A DNA stretch of 64,000 nt from Scenedesmus sp. ARA3 (GCA_004335835.1 RWJK01000205.1:34321-98320); one strand, 5' to 3'; shown: positions 35,422 to 49,548, counted from the first letter of the stretch. Translations and numbers: made by a program. The notes: a model not told the origin generated them from the sequence alone.

Positions 35422-37067
35422 TCAGGCGCTGCCATTGACGGGCAGACTGGCAAAGCGCCTGTGGCTGAACCGCCGCTTCTGCTGCTGCGGCGGGCTGCCA
35501 CCGCTGCCTGCCACCGCAGCAGCGCCGCCGGCATCGCCCACCATGCCACCCCCTGCTGACACCTGCCGCGCCCCTGACAGCACACTCAGGCTGCCACTGG
35601 AGCTGGGCACCCCCTGGCTGCCTGAGCCCCAGATGCCCCTAAACCCAAAACCCTGCGCTGACGCTTGCTGCTGCTGCTTCGCAAGCCTCAGCTGCTCTGA
35701 GGCAGTGATCTTCGACCCACCACTGCCGCCGCCACCCCACCCACACGATCCTGCGGCATTGCTGCCGCCAGCCTGCCCAACCAGCAGCACGTCAGCCGCA
35801 ACGCCTGAGCCTGTGGCTGAGCCATTGGCACTGCCGCCCAGCTGCTGCTGCAGCAGCTGCTGCCGGTGCTCCAAAATAACTGCGCTGCCGCTGCTGCTGG
35901 TGCGCGGGCGCTTGCTCAGCCAGCCGCCAGCTGCATCACCCTCAGCCCCCGCAGCAGCAGGAGACACAGACAGATAGGCCGTGGCTGGCATGCCGCTTGC
36001 GCCAGCAGCAGCGCCGTCGCCCACATTGGAGGAGCTGCTGCTGCTGTGCTGATGGTGTGGCTGGCTGCCTGAGCGCCGTGCGGCGGATGCTGCCAGTGCT
36101 GCCGCGTGAGCCCTGCTGATGTAGGCTGCTGCAGACAGCTTGCTGGACCACTCCGCTGCAGGTGCAAGGTAGAGCACATGAGCCGGCGATATTAGAGGAG
36201 GATCTGCAACACTGAATAGGAGCGCGAATCTCAAGCATCATGCAGCAGACAGCCAAAAGGTAACATAAGACATTCCAACAGAAGCATGACCAAGGCAGCC
36301 GCGGCAGCTCACCTGACCCTGTAGGGGGTGATGCGGGCCAGCCCGCGCCCCCTGCACCAGCTGGCGTCTTGCAGTCGCTGTTGCTGCTGGTGCGATGGTG
36401 CCCCCGCACGCCTGCTGCCGCCACCGTCGGTGTCGCCACACCCACTCCGCTGCGCGCACCCACGCTGCTCACGCTGTGCACAGTCCCAAGGAGGGAGCCA
36501 GCTGCCGCGGCCGCTGCATTTGGCGTGTTGTTGCCTGTTGCGGGCGGCGTGCCGACAGGCGTCGCTGCTACTGACAAGCTGCTGACTGCGCCATAAGCAT
36601 GCGGCAGTGCGGAGCTGTTGCCTGCTGCGGGGCCTGCACCGTCACCAGCTGCAGCAGCAGCAGCGCAGCCCTTGCCGCCAGAGCCCTTATCCCCACCCGT
36701 TGAGAAGCTCAAGAAGTTGCTGAAGAGCTGCTTGGCGGGTGTGGCGCCAAAGGCGCTGCCTCCGCTGACGGAGCTGTCTGCTGGCGCAGGCGCTGGCAGC
36801 GGTGTAGCAGCAAGGCCTGCCGTGGTGCCGGTGCGGATGCTTGGCGGCATGTGACCGATCGCCGGCACAAGCCCAGCTGCACTGTAACTGCTGCTGTTTC
36901 TCTGCTGCTGCTGCTGCTGCTGGTTGCTGGATGTTGAGAAGCTGCTGCTTGCCTTTGTGTGCTGCTCCCTGCCGCCAGAGGCTGGTGCTATGCGCGGGCT
37001 GCTGCTGTGCGTGCTGCCGAGGCTCACCAGCTCCTCCACAGACGCAGCAGACCTGAAGCAGCGACAG

Positions 37068-37109
<42 letters not shown>

Positions 37110-40100
37110 TAGCAGAGGTTGCGAAGCGAGCAAAAAGGCAGCGCATTGAAGCTGGGAAGACAAGACGAACAAAGCTACTGAACAAGCATCATGCTTACCG
37201 ATGGCGTGTAAGCAGTCCATAACAGCTACTACGCGCATGCAGCAGCGCTGCACAGCGCAACCATAGCTCCTGCTGCCAGCCAACACCAACAGCACACAAA
37301 AAATAAGACATGCCCACACTGCACGGCAACCAAATCGTTTCGGTGCTCACCTGCTGCGGGCATGGCCAGTCATTGTCCTGCTGCCCTCCACCGTCGACAG
37401 GCTGTTCCTGCAGCGTTGCTGCAGCCGCTGCGCCAGCGCCTGGAAGTGGTGGCTGTCCAGCTGCTGCTCACTGCCCTGCGCTTGCTGCTGCTCCTGCTGG
37501 CCAGCCGCACCGTTGGCACTGACAGCTGCATTGCCTGACGGCCTGCAGAGATTGCCAGATGCGTCACCGGCTGCAGCACCGCCACCAGCTGCTGCTGCCG
37601 CCAGCTGCTGCTGCGCTTGCTGCTGCAGGGCCACCAGCTGGTGGTGCTGCAGCGGGCGCGGCAGCAGCGGCAGCTCGCGGCTGGTGTCTATCTTCTTGGC
37701 TGTGGTGCAGTCCAGGTGGTTGAGCCGGAACGCCCCCAGCAGCGCCTCAGGCAGCTCCTCGCTGTGCTGGCCCTCCAGCACAAAGCCCAGGTCGATGACC
37801 AGGCTCTTGGTGGCTCCACGCACCATGCCTGCAGCAGCGGCGCGCAACAACCAAGGTTGGTGCTAAGAACGCAAAGTGTGCCTGCTTTGTTGCAAGGATG
37901 AGAGAAAGGGTGGAGAGTTTCAGAAGCTGGACAAGCGGAGCATGCCACACGAACTGTAGGCACTAGGCATGCAAAACAGCCACCTGCAATGCATGACCAA
38001 CAGGCGAGAACTGGATTAATGGCACATCCTCTGTCAGCACTGCAACCCATCCCGTCAGCGCTGCAAACCCCCTAACAAACTACAAGCAATGCATGCAACC
38101 ATACACAGCTAGCTAGCTAAGCAGCTCAACACGCAACCACGCCCACCTGTGATGTACGCTGCAGCGCTTGACGATGTCACGTCGCAGCAGGCCTCGATGT
38201 AGCGGTCCGTCTGGTAGTACACCGTCTTCAGCTTGTTGCCCAGGATCACCGGCACCGTGCCCACGCTCTGCTTGATCACCCAGGAGCCCTCCGCAATGTG
38301 CGGGATGAGCTTGAACATGGCTGTGCGCGTGGCGTCATCACCGTGCAGGAAGCGATGCAGGGCATGGTCAAAGGGCTGCCAGTCGCTGGTGTCTGCAGGG
38401 CGCTGGTAATCGCTTGCAGGAGAGGAGCGGCCCGCCTCGCTGCCTTCAAGCTCCGAGGCGTCATCTTCCTGCAAGCCGCCAGCCGCCCCGTTGGCAGCAC
38501 TGCTGCCGCTGCGCCGCGCAAGGCCGCTGCTGGACGCAAAGGACACGCCAGAGGCGCTGCTGCGTGCTGCCATGCCTGCAACATCTGAGTCCCCATCCAC
38601 ATCCAGCTGCTGCAGCAGCTGGCCACTGCTGGCTCCAGCGCTGCCGCCTGCTGCTGCTGCTGCTGCCGGCGCGTCCAGTATGTCTGGATGGTGCTCGTTG
38701 ATGAACACAGCCACCAGGCTCAGCACCGGTGTGCCCGGGATGATGAGATTGACCACAAACGAGTAGCCGGCCTGGTTGCCCCTGCAGGGCAGCAAAGCAA
38801 GGCATGCAGACGGCAGCAGGCTTCAACATCAAGCAGCAGAATGTGCGCATACTACGCCAGCATGCAGCTTCTGCTGTCCGCCCATGCCTGCCATGCACGA
38901 CGTTGAGTGCACTTTTCAAGGACACAGCACACCCTTGCACAAACTTTTCCACGGGAGACACAGCGCATGGCTGCTGGGACTACGCCTGCTGGACCCTCAA
39001 CAATGCCAGCCACGCTCACCGCACTTGCGGCAGGAACCTGCTGATGTGCTGCGTGGGCCCCGGCGTCTCCACCAGGTCCACGCTGCCCAGCACAAACTGC
39101 GGCATGCCACCGTCCACCTTCTGCCTGTCCTCCAGGTAGCTGGCGCCACGCAGCTTGAAGGGGGCGGGCGTGCCAGGGGTGTGCAGCTCCCTCCAAAACC
39201 TGCAACAGCACATGGATGTAATGGCCTCAGCGCATATCAAGCACTAGCTGCAACGCAGGCTTGCGCTTCTGTGCAGTTCTTCGTAGCCCCAAGACGCCTC
39301 GCAAGAAAACAAGCACTAATACCATCAACATCAACAGTAAGCAGACGAGGCCAGCCAGCCAACATGCGTAAAAGCTCACTTGGAGTTCAGTGTCGCATCG
39401 CGCGCAGCAGGGCCCTGCGGTCCGCCCATGTAGTACTGCGGCTGCACCACCTGCGTGTCTGCAGGCAGCCCAGCACTCGCCAGCAGCACCTTGGGGTCTG
39501 ACAGGTCCAGCTCAGCAGCAGCTGCGGAGCCAGCACCAGCCAGCCCAGGGAAGCCTGCGTGACCCTGAGCGTCACTGGTGACAGGGCTGCAGCTGGCGTC
39601 TGCTGTGCGCGCTGTGATGTGGCTGTTGAAGGAGATGCTCTCCTTGTACAAGCTGCTGGGCAGCTGCGCACTCGACGCCTGCTCAGCACTGGTGCCGCTG
39701 CTGCCTGCATGGGGTATTGGGAAGCATAAAGACACACAAGTAGTTGGCCGCAGGGCAGTTGATGTGCCTGTGAACAAGGGCATTGTGTGTGATGCACGGC
39801 TACACTCACATTCCTGCTCACCCTTGCAAGTGTGCGCTGCTCACCACGCAGCACCTGCAGCTGCCGGGGGACACAGAAAGATCAACATCAATCGCAGCAC
39901 TGCAGAACACTCGGCTCCAAGTGCAGCAGGCAGTGTGCGTCACCCGAAGGCTCACCTCGCAGGAGCTTCGGCCGCATCGCATATATTCTGCTCGCCATCC
40001 TGCCCAGGCGACCCTTCTGCTTGGCTTGTTGCTGCTGCTGCAACTGCTTGCGGCTGGCGTCTTTGAAGCTCCCAATAGAGCCCCGGCCCAGCTGCTGCTG

Positions 40101-43100
40101 CTCCCCAGCCAGCCGCATACTCTGGCCCTGCCACATCTGCTGCTGTTGCCCGTACTGCTGCTGCTCAATGCCATACGGACTGTACCCGCCATCTTGCTGC
40201 CTGCGGCTGCCGCTCTGTTGTTGCTGCCAGCGTGATGAAGCAGACGTGTTGTTAAGGATGCCGCCCTGCTGCTGCTGGCGCAGCTTGCTGCTGCTGCGCT
40301 GCCACTGCACCTGCTGCCGCTGCTGCTGTGCCATGCCGCCATTCAGGGTGACCTCCTGAAGGCCTGTTGCTGCGCCTGCAGTGCTGCCCGCAGGAGACTC
40401 AGGCGCTGCCGCTGTCCGCGACGCCCCTGTCAGCATGCTGAAAGGCTGCACCATGAACTTGCGCTGCTCCACCTGCAGCAGCACGGACAGCACCATGAGG
40501 CTTGAGCATTCACATATGTGGCCAGAAGTTCAGGCATCCTCGGCCAATCAAGTTACGCTGAGAGTTGCGTGCGCATGGAACGGTGCTTGCTCAGTATGCG
40601 GCACTTCATGGTGCACAGCTGACGCCTGTCGCCAGAGTGTAGCCTGCGCTGCTGTTTTGCACCGCCCGCTCACCTCGTCCTTGACCAGGATGACTGCCAT
40701 GAGCATGCGCTCAACATACGCGTCCACCCAGCCCAGTGCGTCAGCAAATGGGCGCAGCCAGCTGCGCTCACCCAGCCAACCGCCCAGCTCAACCTGCACA
40801 CAGAGCAGCGCAGCAGAGCAGGGCAGCAGACATGAGTTCACGGTACAGAAGCTGCCATTTGGAAAACACCTTGCATGCTTAGAAAGCTAACCTGAAATGA
40901 TCACTGCTAAGTTAGCCAAGAGCCACCGTGCTGCCTTCTGGAGTTGCTCAGCATCTGAGCTTTACACATTCACCACCCGCAGGAACCATTACGGTCTTGC
41001 ATGCGCCAAGATGCTGTGGCCACTGATGCGGCTGCTGCTGATGATGATGAAGAAGGAGAAGAAGAAGAAGCTGCGCACCTTGAGAATGCAGGTGACCAGG
41101 CACTCTGGTGAGTAGCCTCCATTGGCATCCTCGCGAGGCGATATGGTGTAGCCGCCCTGCACCGTTGCCCACACCGGCCTGTACCACATTACAGCACCAC
41201 CTTGGGCAATACTAGCGAACCATTCCTTCCAGCTGCGGCTGCTGCCACTACGCAGTGATGCTGCCGAGCGCCAGTGCAACAGGCAGGCTAGCAGCAGCAC
41301 TAGAAGCACACAGGAGGCAGCTGCTGCTGCACTGCCTCCAGTAGCCAACGCAGCAGCACCCACAGCAGCTGCGGCAACTGCTGCAGAACCATTGAAGAGC
41401 CCTGCTGCTGGCAGGCTGCTGCCTTGTGTACTGTTGCTAGCGCCTGCTGTGCTGGCAAGGCTAGCACTGGACGCACAGCCTGCGGGCCTGCGCTTGCTGC
41501 ATGGGGTAGTGGCTGCTGGCTGATAGCTGCTGAACAGGATCACGTCCACGCCGCACTCCTCCCTGCGCAGATGTCACAGCCCAGCAGTGCAGACACACTG
41601 ATAAGATGCAGCCAGTAAGCCCGGCAGCGCAAGCAGCTGCACTGTTGCCTTGTCACGCTAGCCTGCTGAACAGAGCAGCTGTTGAGGGCCTGCTAGGTGT
41701 TTTAGGGTAAGGCTGTGCTGGGCGAAGCTGCCGGAGCCGCGTACCTTTTAAACACGCGCTCCACAATCACTTCGCGCGGCGCACACAGCCGGCGCGCCAT
41801 GCCTGTTGCCTCCACCACTATGCGCAGCACCTGCAGCACAACCAAGCATCAAGAAAGTGCGGTGGGTGACATCGTGCCTGTGCAACAGCTGCTGTTGACA
41901 CACTGCATCCTGCCTGCATACGGTGTGCCTGATACCTGCATCTCCAAAGCGCAACTGCAGGTCATTCAGGCTGCTCATGCATTTGCCTAATTCATCATCC
42001 GGGCGAACCTTGTAGGGCGCCAACCGCATGCATGGAAGCATATATATCATACATCCTAGGGGCTGCCCATCGTGCCATCCAGTGCTTGGCCTCACCTGCC
42101 GTTCGTCTGCATCTTCCAGCAGCTCAATCGCGCTGGCAGGCCCCAGGATGGTGGTGTTGCTGGCGAGGTCCATCAGCACTGCAAGGCACTCGTCAGGCGA
42201 GCCGCGCACGATCGAGCTCGCCATGTACTCGCTGCCAACCCCAAGCCCTGCTGCTGCATCGCCGCCCTCCTCGTCACCCCACAGCCCTGAGCACTTGGAC
42301 TGGCGCTGGTGATAGATAGCTACGCCGTTGGTGTGACGGTACGGCACCCAGCGCTCCTCGTGCGAGTTGGGCGCTGGCGCATAGTCCTGGCTGCTGCAGC
42401 TGCCGTCACTGCTGGCGTCCGTTGCATCATCACCGCGCATGTGCTGCCCATAAGCCTGTTGCAGCAGTAGCAGATGGTATACTTACAAATACATGAAGGC
42501 AAGGAACCATAACTTCTGTTCGGCGTTACAGCACGTGACCCCAACCAGCTGCCTGGGGTGACCAGCACATGCATTGCTAACACAAAGTGGCTTGTCTGCC
42601 GCCGACAGTTCATCACAATGCACGGTGACAGTGCTGACCATCAAGAGCATCAGCAGCTGCTGCGCTCACCCTCTCATCAGCATACTCTGCTGCATCAGCA
42701 TCTGCCATAGTGGCAGGAGCACTGCCAGGCCGTGACGGAATGGGAATCTGCACCGGGCTGGTTGGCATGCGGTACTGCTGTGCGCTGCCGCTGCCGTCTG
42801 CAGAGCGACACACAGAAGACACAAAGCAGCGCGGCAGAAGTGACAATCAAGCCTGCAGCACATGTATGTCAGATGCTGTACAAGCCATGAACCTTGGTTG
42901 TGCGCCACACTGCATGCTTCCTGGCGTAATGGTACCGCACACAGCTGCAGTCTGTCACAAGTTGTGCCCTGACAACTTACTGAGACATATAATCTTCGTC
43001 TAATTGCTGGCTCACCTGTGTCATCCAGGCTTGCTGCCTTGTCCTCACGTGAACCCAGCCAGTGTTCCAGCACTGCTGCAACAAAGCCCTTGTCCTGCAG

Positions 43101-44249
43101 AAACATCAACAGGTGATGCTTAAACCGCATCTACAGACAGTCATCCGCGCAGACAGCTGTACAACACCGTCAGCTTGATGGTGCTGCCGCCGGCTGAACA
43201 ACGCATTACTGGTAGGGGCACCAGCATATGCCATAACGCATCAGTGATGCTGCACAACTTGGACTCACTGCTGCTGCTGCTTCTGCTCCTACCTGCGAAG
43301 GCTTGCGTGTGATGGTTGTGCCGCCGCTGCTCCACTGCATTGCCCTGTCATCATATGATGGTTTAGAGCTGTGGCACGCGCTGGCGCTGGCGCTGGGCTC
43401 GGCCTTGCTGGCCGTGCCGCTGCGCAGGCGCATGCTGGACACATGCTGCTGCACGTGAGTGTGCCACTGCGCTGCCTCCTGTCGCGTCTCAAAGCCAAGC
43501 GTGAAGGAGGTGTAGCCGCGCGTGGCCAGCCAGCTGGTCGGCCAGTGAATGGTTACACAGTACTGCGGAACATGAGGCAAGTTGACAAGGGTAACCACAC
43601 AGAGCCAGCAGTTGAGCAAGCATACTGTTGACAGAGACAAGCCCCCTTGGCCATCTGCTGGATTGAGCTGCAAGTTGCTGCAGCAGCGCTGAACACTGCT
43701 GACAGCCACAATGATATCAGTATCTGCAAGATTCAACAACTGATCAAAACAGCATATACAGCCGACACTGTGCATCTGGCAACACTTGCTGGACAACATG
43801 CGCTGGAGGTCCAGGCTGGAGAGTGCCTGCCCTTGCTGGTCCTGGAGGGCAGCATGGGTGTTTGTGCTGCGTTGCTCTGGATGCTACACACACGATGCGC
43901 CTGCATATGCCTCGGTGGGCCAAGTGGGCTGCCTGGGATACATGCACCCACTCACCAGCTCAATGGGGTGTCCAGATGAAAACGCCTTGGTGGTAACAGA
44001 CCAGCTGCCGGGAGGCCGCACCAAACGTTGCTCCGGCACCAGTTCATCAACGTACTCTGGCTCCAGGCGACAAGACGAGCTCAAGTACCACACCTTCTCG
44101 CTGTTTGTGGCCGAGTCATGGTGCAGCGTCAGCAGCCGATCCCTGTAAAGCCTCACTCTTCTTTTGCAAACAATATCTGCCACTCTGGTAGCCTTGTAGG
44201 CTGTACATGCCAGCATGTCTTCGGCAACATCCAGCTGTGCTGGATTCAT
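35422..44249 (-). CDS. EDR2-like protein: PH + START + DUF1336 (EDR2_C), giant C-terminal tail
   Basis: The predicted protein has 1,809 aa from 15 phase-consistent exons: 44249-43956, 43562-43293, 43094-43016, 42797-42670, 42455-42096, 41830-41745, 41562-41079, 40793-40674, 40472-39956, 39704-39380, 39199-39020, 38781-38147, 37828-37351, 37052-36313 and 36155-35422. A PH domain (to about residue 160) ends in TLGFETRQEAAQWHTHVQQ. A START-like lipid domain (about 260-600) includes RWVPYRHTNGVAIYHQ, LMDLASNTTILGP and GGYTISPREDANGGYSPECL. EDR2_C (about 885-1220) includes FKLRGASYLEDRQKVDGG, AGYSFVVNLIIPG, MFKLIPHIAEGSWVIKQSVG and SEELPEALLGAFRLNHLDC. Plant EDR2 is a membrane- and lipid-associated negative regulator of defence and cell death. 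Oddities are a long Ala/Ser insert with a hydrophobic run inside START and about 590 low-complexity C-terminal residues. Confidence 0.9.
37056..37110 (+). repeat. CAG-rich tract at an EDR2-like acceptor
   Basis: A CAG run on the plus strand (sense CTG) lies immediately before the TTCAG acceptor of EDR2-like exon 14 (exon starts at 37052). Confidence 0.85.
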
Positions 44250-44645
44250 GGTGATCCTGTGAGCACGTCTTCATTCAGTCATTTCATATGAAAACAACAC
44301 AATTCTGTTAGTGCGCTTGCGTGTGCCTCATTGTGTCCGTGCGTGATGCGCTCCAAGTGCTTTGGGTGCAGAAGCAGCAGCCACAAACGTAAAGCTGTCA
44401 GCCAAGTGTTAATTAAGCAGCACGCATAAACTTGATGAAGACCGTGCACAGCAGACGCCTGTGTGGTGTGTGCTTGGTATGTGACAACAACTTTGACCAA
44501 CCAGTAACAGACGCATATTTAAACCGTCTGAAAGGCGGTGCCGCAGTGTTTAAAACCAGCCCCTAATAGTTCTCGATGTCTTGAAGTGTAGTTGCCGCGG
44601 CGTCGCCTGTTTGTTCCTGCGCTGTGCTCCACTGCACCAGCCAAA
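44250..44645. promoter_or_regulatory. Short divergent intergenic region, likely bidirectional promoter
   Basis: Only 396 bp separate the start codons of the EDR2-like gene (minus) and the coiled-coil gene (plus). AT-rich elements atatttaaaccg (about 44514-44525) and gtttaaaacc (about 44549-44558) are TATA-like candidates for the plus-strand gene. This is inferred from gene layout. Confidence 0.5.
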
Positions 44646-47521
44646 ATGCACATGTCTCAACACATTGGCAGGACTCGACCCCACAGCCACATTTCTGCGC
44701 AGAAAGCAATCCGTACAGTGGTAAGTAGCTTATTTGTTAGATCTCACAGCAGAGGCATGCAGTCTGTGCACCACTTGCTTCCGTCTCAATTGACCAGTAC
44801 CTGTGACAGGGGGCTCTAGTCATGCCGTCCCAGACGTACAGAGGGCATACAAGTGGCCATCACTTACATGCCCTGATCATGACTGCTTTTGCTCAAGGTT
44901 CTGCTTGATTTCAACCTGATCTGCAGTGCAACGTCCGCGCACTCAGCGCGGCGGTAGAAGGCAGTCAACATGAGTCATTCTTGGTGGGTGAAGCTGAGAT
45001 AACAGCTGAATTTGAGCTATCCTCAATGCCATGCAACAAGGGCACATGCTTGCAGTAATATGACCACCTGGCGATCGAACGCAACGAGGCAGTTTCAGCT
45101 GCTGTAAATGCCTGACAGGTGCCAGGAGTGCCAGGCTGTCCCTGCCACATGCGCATGGCTGAACACTGTGCGGCGTGACTAGTTTGACTTGTTGTCTGCA
45201 GGACAAGTCCCTGGTGAAGGCTGCCTTACTGCGCAGAGTGGATAGGATACAAGCAGAGGCAGCAAACCTGGTGGTAAGAAGCAGAAAACTCGCTGTTCAT
45301 CGCATGTCGTTCTTCTACTGGTTGCAGCTAGCTGCAGCCAGCGCTGGCATCGACACTGGGGTGGCGCAAGTCGCATGGCATGCTTCTAGGTGCCAGCGCC
45401 TCAAGAAACTGTTGCTAATGACAGCAAATGGGCGTGCTGCCTGCTGCACTTGTGCTGATCATACTCTGTCCTGCTGCAGGCGCGGTCAAAGGCATGTGAA
45501 AGAAGGTACCAGACAGTCAGCCAGGTGGGGACTCCACGAGGTGTACCGATTTTGTTTCAGCAAACAGCAATGTGTCCACACAAACCAGATAGCAAAGCGC
45601 AGGCATCCACCATGCAGGCATCCAGCATGCAGGCATTCAGCATGACTTGTGAAAGCGCAGCAAGCGGCAGCTGCCTCCTGCAGGACATGGCTTGCGCATG
45701 TCATGCAACAGTTCCAAGTCCTGTTCAGCGTTACCGTTTGTTATTGTGAACTCATCAACTCATCGCCCTGCAAGAAAACCAGCACTTGTACACACCAGCC
45801 CTGTTGCATTGCATAGCCTTGCAAACAGAGCTGCAGCACCTCACTTGCCACGCCTGGTGTTATGCTGCAGCTTGTCAGCAAGGTTCTGGTGCAGGAGCGC
45901 AAGCGCCTCATCGCCACTGAGCAGACATACATGCGCAGTGAGGACACCATGCGGGAGCAAGTGTGCCTTGCAGAGCACAACGCTGACTTGGGGCAGACTG
46001 TCAGCAGCCAAGGATTTGCAACACTGCAGGTGGGAGTTGCTGCAGCCACCTGCCAAGCCCCCTGCGATAGAGGCAGGGCACACGTGCTCAGTGCCATGCT
46101 AATGCTTGAGCAGCAGCAGCAGTTGCCAGCAGGCACCCAGCAACTGCTGGTGTGCATGCTGTTACAGTGGTCTAGTATCTGCAACGTGTTTACCTGCTTG
46201 TTCTGCCCTGTAGGCAGCTGTGCAGTCAGCCGGCACCTCCCAGGCGGCCGCTGTGAGCATGCTGGTGGAGACCATCTCAGCAGAGGTGGATAGGGTGCGA
46301 GTGCACATCCGCACCATGCAGCAGCGGCGGCTACAGGTGAGCACTGCATCTGCCTGCACTGTCATATCCTTGGGCTGAGTGTAGGCAGGCAGCTGCACCC
46401 TCAGACCACAGCTGATGCTCACCAGAATGGCGACCTGCTGGCAGGGCGCTACTTGTTGATGCAAGCGCTTTCTACAAACCACAAACCATATGGCTACATT
46501 CCTTGCTGCAGATGAGCTGGGCCCTGTCAGGGCACGATGCTGAGGAGGTGCAGCAGCTGCGCTCTGCGCTGAAGCAGCCTGGCTTGCTGCAGGCAGAAGT
46601 CGAGGAGCAAGCATATGCACTGGTGCTGCAGCAGGTGAGGAAGGTACTGCTGTGTGCTGCTTTAATGTGGTGCCCCCCTAGCAGCTTCTTTGATGTTCTG
46701 TTGTATCACTGCAAGTTATGTACAACACATAGTTCTAGAACACCAAGCACAACCCGATGATCACCATGCCTGCTTTGGGGTGCTGCAGCTTCAAGACATC
46801 CAGAAATGCAACAAGCAGATGAGCGCCAGTACCATCAAGCATGCTGCCACACGCACCTACAAGGACAAGCGGCGTGCGCACCTGATCAAGGCGCTGCACA
46901 TTACAGCTGTCCCGCAGCAGCAGCAGCAGCAGCAGCACCTGGAGGGCTACATGACGCAGACACTGCAGAGGGAAGTCATAGACAAGGTGCGCTCTACGCT
47001 GTAGCCTTAGTGCCAGCTGGTGGTGTGTGGTTTGCCGTACTTAGCCTGGTGGGATGACTGCTGACTTGCCCCAGCTCGAGGGAGCTGCGTCACCACGAGT
47101 CGCAGCACAGCGCCTACCACATGCGCATGGCAGCACTGTCTACTACTGTTCAGAACAGCTGTGCCAGCATGAACGTATTGGCCTTGCTTTTCAGTTGCTT
47201 GTGCGTGATTCTGCATGTGCTGCACCTCCGCTGCTCCAGGCCGCCTCACTAGCTGCTGACAGTGCAGCACAGCAGCAGGAGCAGCAGAGGTTGCGTGCAG
47301 TGCTGGATGCGTATGAGCAGCTGCGGCTGGTGCGCAGCCAGGAGCTTGCGCTGAACACCACAGCCGCCGAGGAAGAGGTTGCGCTGGTGTTTGACTTCCT
47401 AGAGAAGATGGCATGCCAGATGAGTGAGGCGGAGAGTGAGTTGACTGCACTGCTGCAGGAGCTGCACGCGCAGACGCATGCGGCACAGGATATGCTTGCT
47501 ACAGAGCAGCAGCGGCCGTGA
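44646..47521 (+). CDS. Small coiled-coil protein, unrecognised family
   Basis: The predicted protein has 396 aa from nine phase-consistent exons: 44646-44720, 45202-45273, 45480-45524, 45871-46029, 46214-46336, 46512-46634, 46789-47000, 47075-47174 and 47240-47521. The product is almost entirely helical and charged, with heptad-like segments (KVLVQERKRLIATEQTYM, VETISAEVDRVRVHIRTMQQ, RAVLDAYEQLRLVRSQELAL, QMSEAESELTALLQELHA) and one poly-Q run. I recognise no catalytic or binding domain. A cytoskeletal, ciliary or centrosomal structural role would be typical for such proteins but is only a guess. Donors at 47000 (CT|GTAGCC) and 47174 (AAC|GTATTG) are weak; they were chosen because they preserve frame. 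The second Met (44652) could also be the start. Confidence 0.65.
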
Positions 47522-49548
47522 CACCTGTAAAAGCAGCTGGATATGACTGCAAAGGATGCATGTCTGCAAATGTGGTCGGACTGCCAAGCAATGGCAGGGC
47601 ACATAAGATCGTTGGTGTTCTCTTGCCTAGAACTTCCATTCATTCAAACTACACTTGGCGGATTCCTTTGTGTGTGTCATGACAGTGGATGCTGCCCTTG
47701 ATACTCCATATGCAAAGGCTAGGCCTTGCATGGTGGTATGATATGCGCATTACTTGAGGAACAGCATTATGGTATCAAAGGGAGCACGATGTGTGTCACC
47801 AGCCGGGTTGGCACTTAAATATCTTAAGTCCATTACTTTCATGTGTAAAGACATGCCCTCGGCAGGCTCGCCTATAAGCTGCGGCCCAGGGCTGCACTTT
47901 GCCCGCGCAGGAGGTGCTTCAGCCGTGTGTGCTGCTGTGCATGCCGCATGCACATGCATGGCGTGCAGCTGATCATGTAGCTGCGTTGCCGTCCCGCATA
48001 CATATGTCGGGCAGCAGAAGCTTTGTGAGGGGCACTGCCAATCACAAGTGACTAGTGCCACAAGGGGCCCTTACTCTGTCCTTTTGTGACACAGTGTCAA
48101 GATGTGCAGCATGGACTTGTTTGGTGTCCGGCAATAACCTGGACAGGAATGTATTGCCAGTTTGTAAGCGGCAGTAGCAGCAGGGCGTGTCGTGTCTTCT
48201 GCATGCTTGTCACGCACGTGCCTTGGTTAGGGCGGTGAGGACCACTGCCTCAGTGATATAAAGAGAAAGTTACTGCAGTTACAGCAGCTGCTGTAACCGT
48301 CACCTGCAGATTTGCTGAAGCGCAATACTATTCCATGATGAAAGCTTCTGACTCGTGTGCTTGAAGCCAGGCACTGGATCGTTGCGGGCTGTGGCCAGTG
48401 TGACACATGCGTGCATAACACAGCGGCTGGCACCGGCAAATGCTGTCCCTGCCACTTCCAAAAGTAGCAGTACACATGCTGCACTGAAGCAGTAAAGCCA
48501 AACCCTAGGGGTTTTAGCACCGGAAATGTTACTGGTGGCATCCCACGACCACACCGTCTTCAGAAAATGTGCTCACAATCTTGCAACATAGCTTCCTTTC
48601 TTTTACGCCGTACATGAATGTCGACTTTGAACTTAACTTGCATGCAGCCGTGGTGGCGCGAAGCCCATCTAGACATGTGCAGGCACCCACAGAAGCACAC
48701 CATCCCTCTCCCAAGAGAACACTACAGACACCCACAGGAGCACACCAGTCAGGCGTGTGCAGATGCAGCCGAGCGGCGGTAACAAAGCCATCTCAGGCAC
48801 AGGCACAGCACCACTCAAAACCAGCAGATACGTAGACGGACACACCCAACTGCAAATTGCAACATCATGATGTGACATACGAGTTCCATCAATTTCAGCG
48901 TCAGGCTGAGGTCATCCACACGAAACCCAAGGACTCAAAGCACCCACAGGGCGTCACACGCTGGTCAGCGTTTGTAATGTATACCCAAGCTCCTGCACAA
49001 CGCGTTTGGTCTTGCAAAAGAATATTTGCAAAATCATGCCATGCGGCATAGCACAGAGGAGCTAAAACCGGCCACTTGCCGCCACAACACATGCACACAG
49101 TAACCCCACCTTGTACGTTTCAAAGGGTTGATGGCTGAGTGGCTGTGATCAGATGTGAGATGGTGCACCGCTTGCAGAGATGGGTAACATGCATTTGCCA
49201 AAGATGTGTACATAGTGCAGTCCAAGCCTTGCCGGCATATGACATTATGTCCAACAGCTGTCAAACAAGTTGATGTCGTTGTAGTGATCTGCAGGCTATG
49301 CAGGTGCACAACAAAAGCAAGCAAGCGTGTAGCTAGTTATCATGATGCTTTGGTGGACGCTGAAGATGCGTGGTATCGAGGATGTTGATGATGCAGATGT
49401 CGATGCTGATGAGGCAGATGATGTTATCAATGATCATGCAGCTGCAAACACAATGATTGTGCAGCTGCAACGCGCCTTCAGCACTTGCACATCGTCTAAA
49501 CCTGCCGCTTCAGCCCTGCCGCAGCCCGATGCATTGCCCAACATAGGC
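47522..49548. other. Convergent 3' region between coiled-coil and secreted-protein genes
   Basis: No gene is supported in 2 kb. TGTAA-type signals for the plus-strand gene occur at 47526-47530 (5 bp after the stop) and 47844-47848. A short imperfect repeat of the cacccacagaagcacacca type lies at about 48685-48750. ORFs on both strands have no domain or splice support. Confidence 0.4.

Noticed and set aside
41870..42060. Possible extra START exon of the EDR2-like gene (KVRPDDELGKCMSSLNDLQLRF)
   Set aside because: Exon 5 to 41830 joins in phase and gives a sensible START strand. The extra piece lacks a matching acceptor/donor pair in phase.
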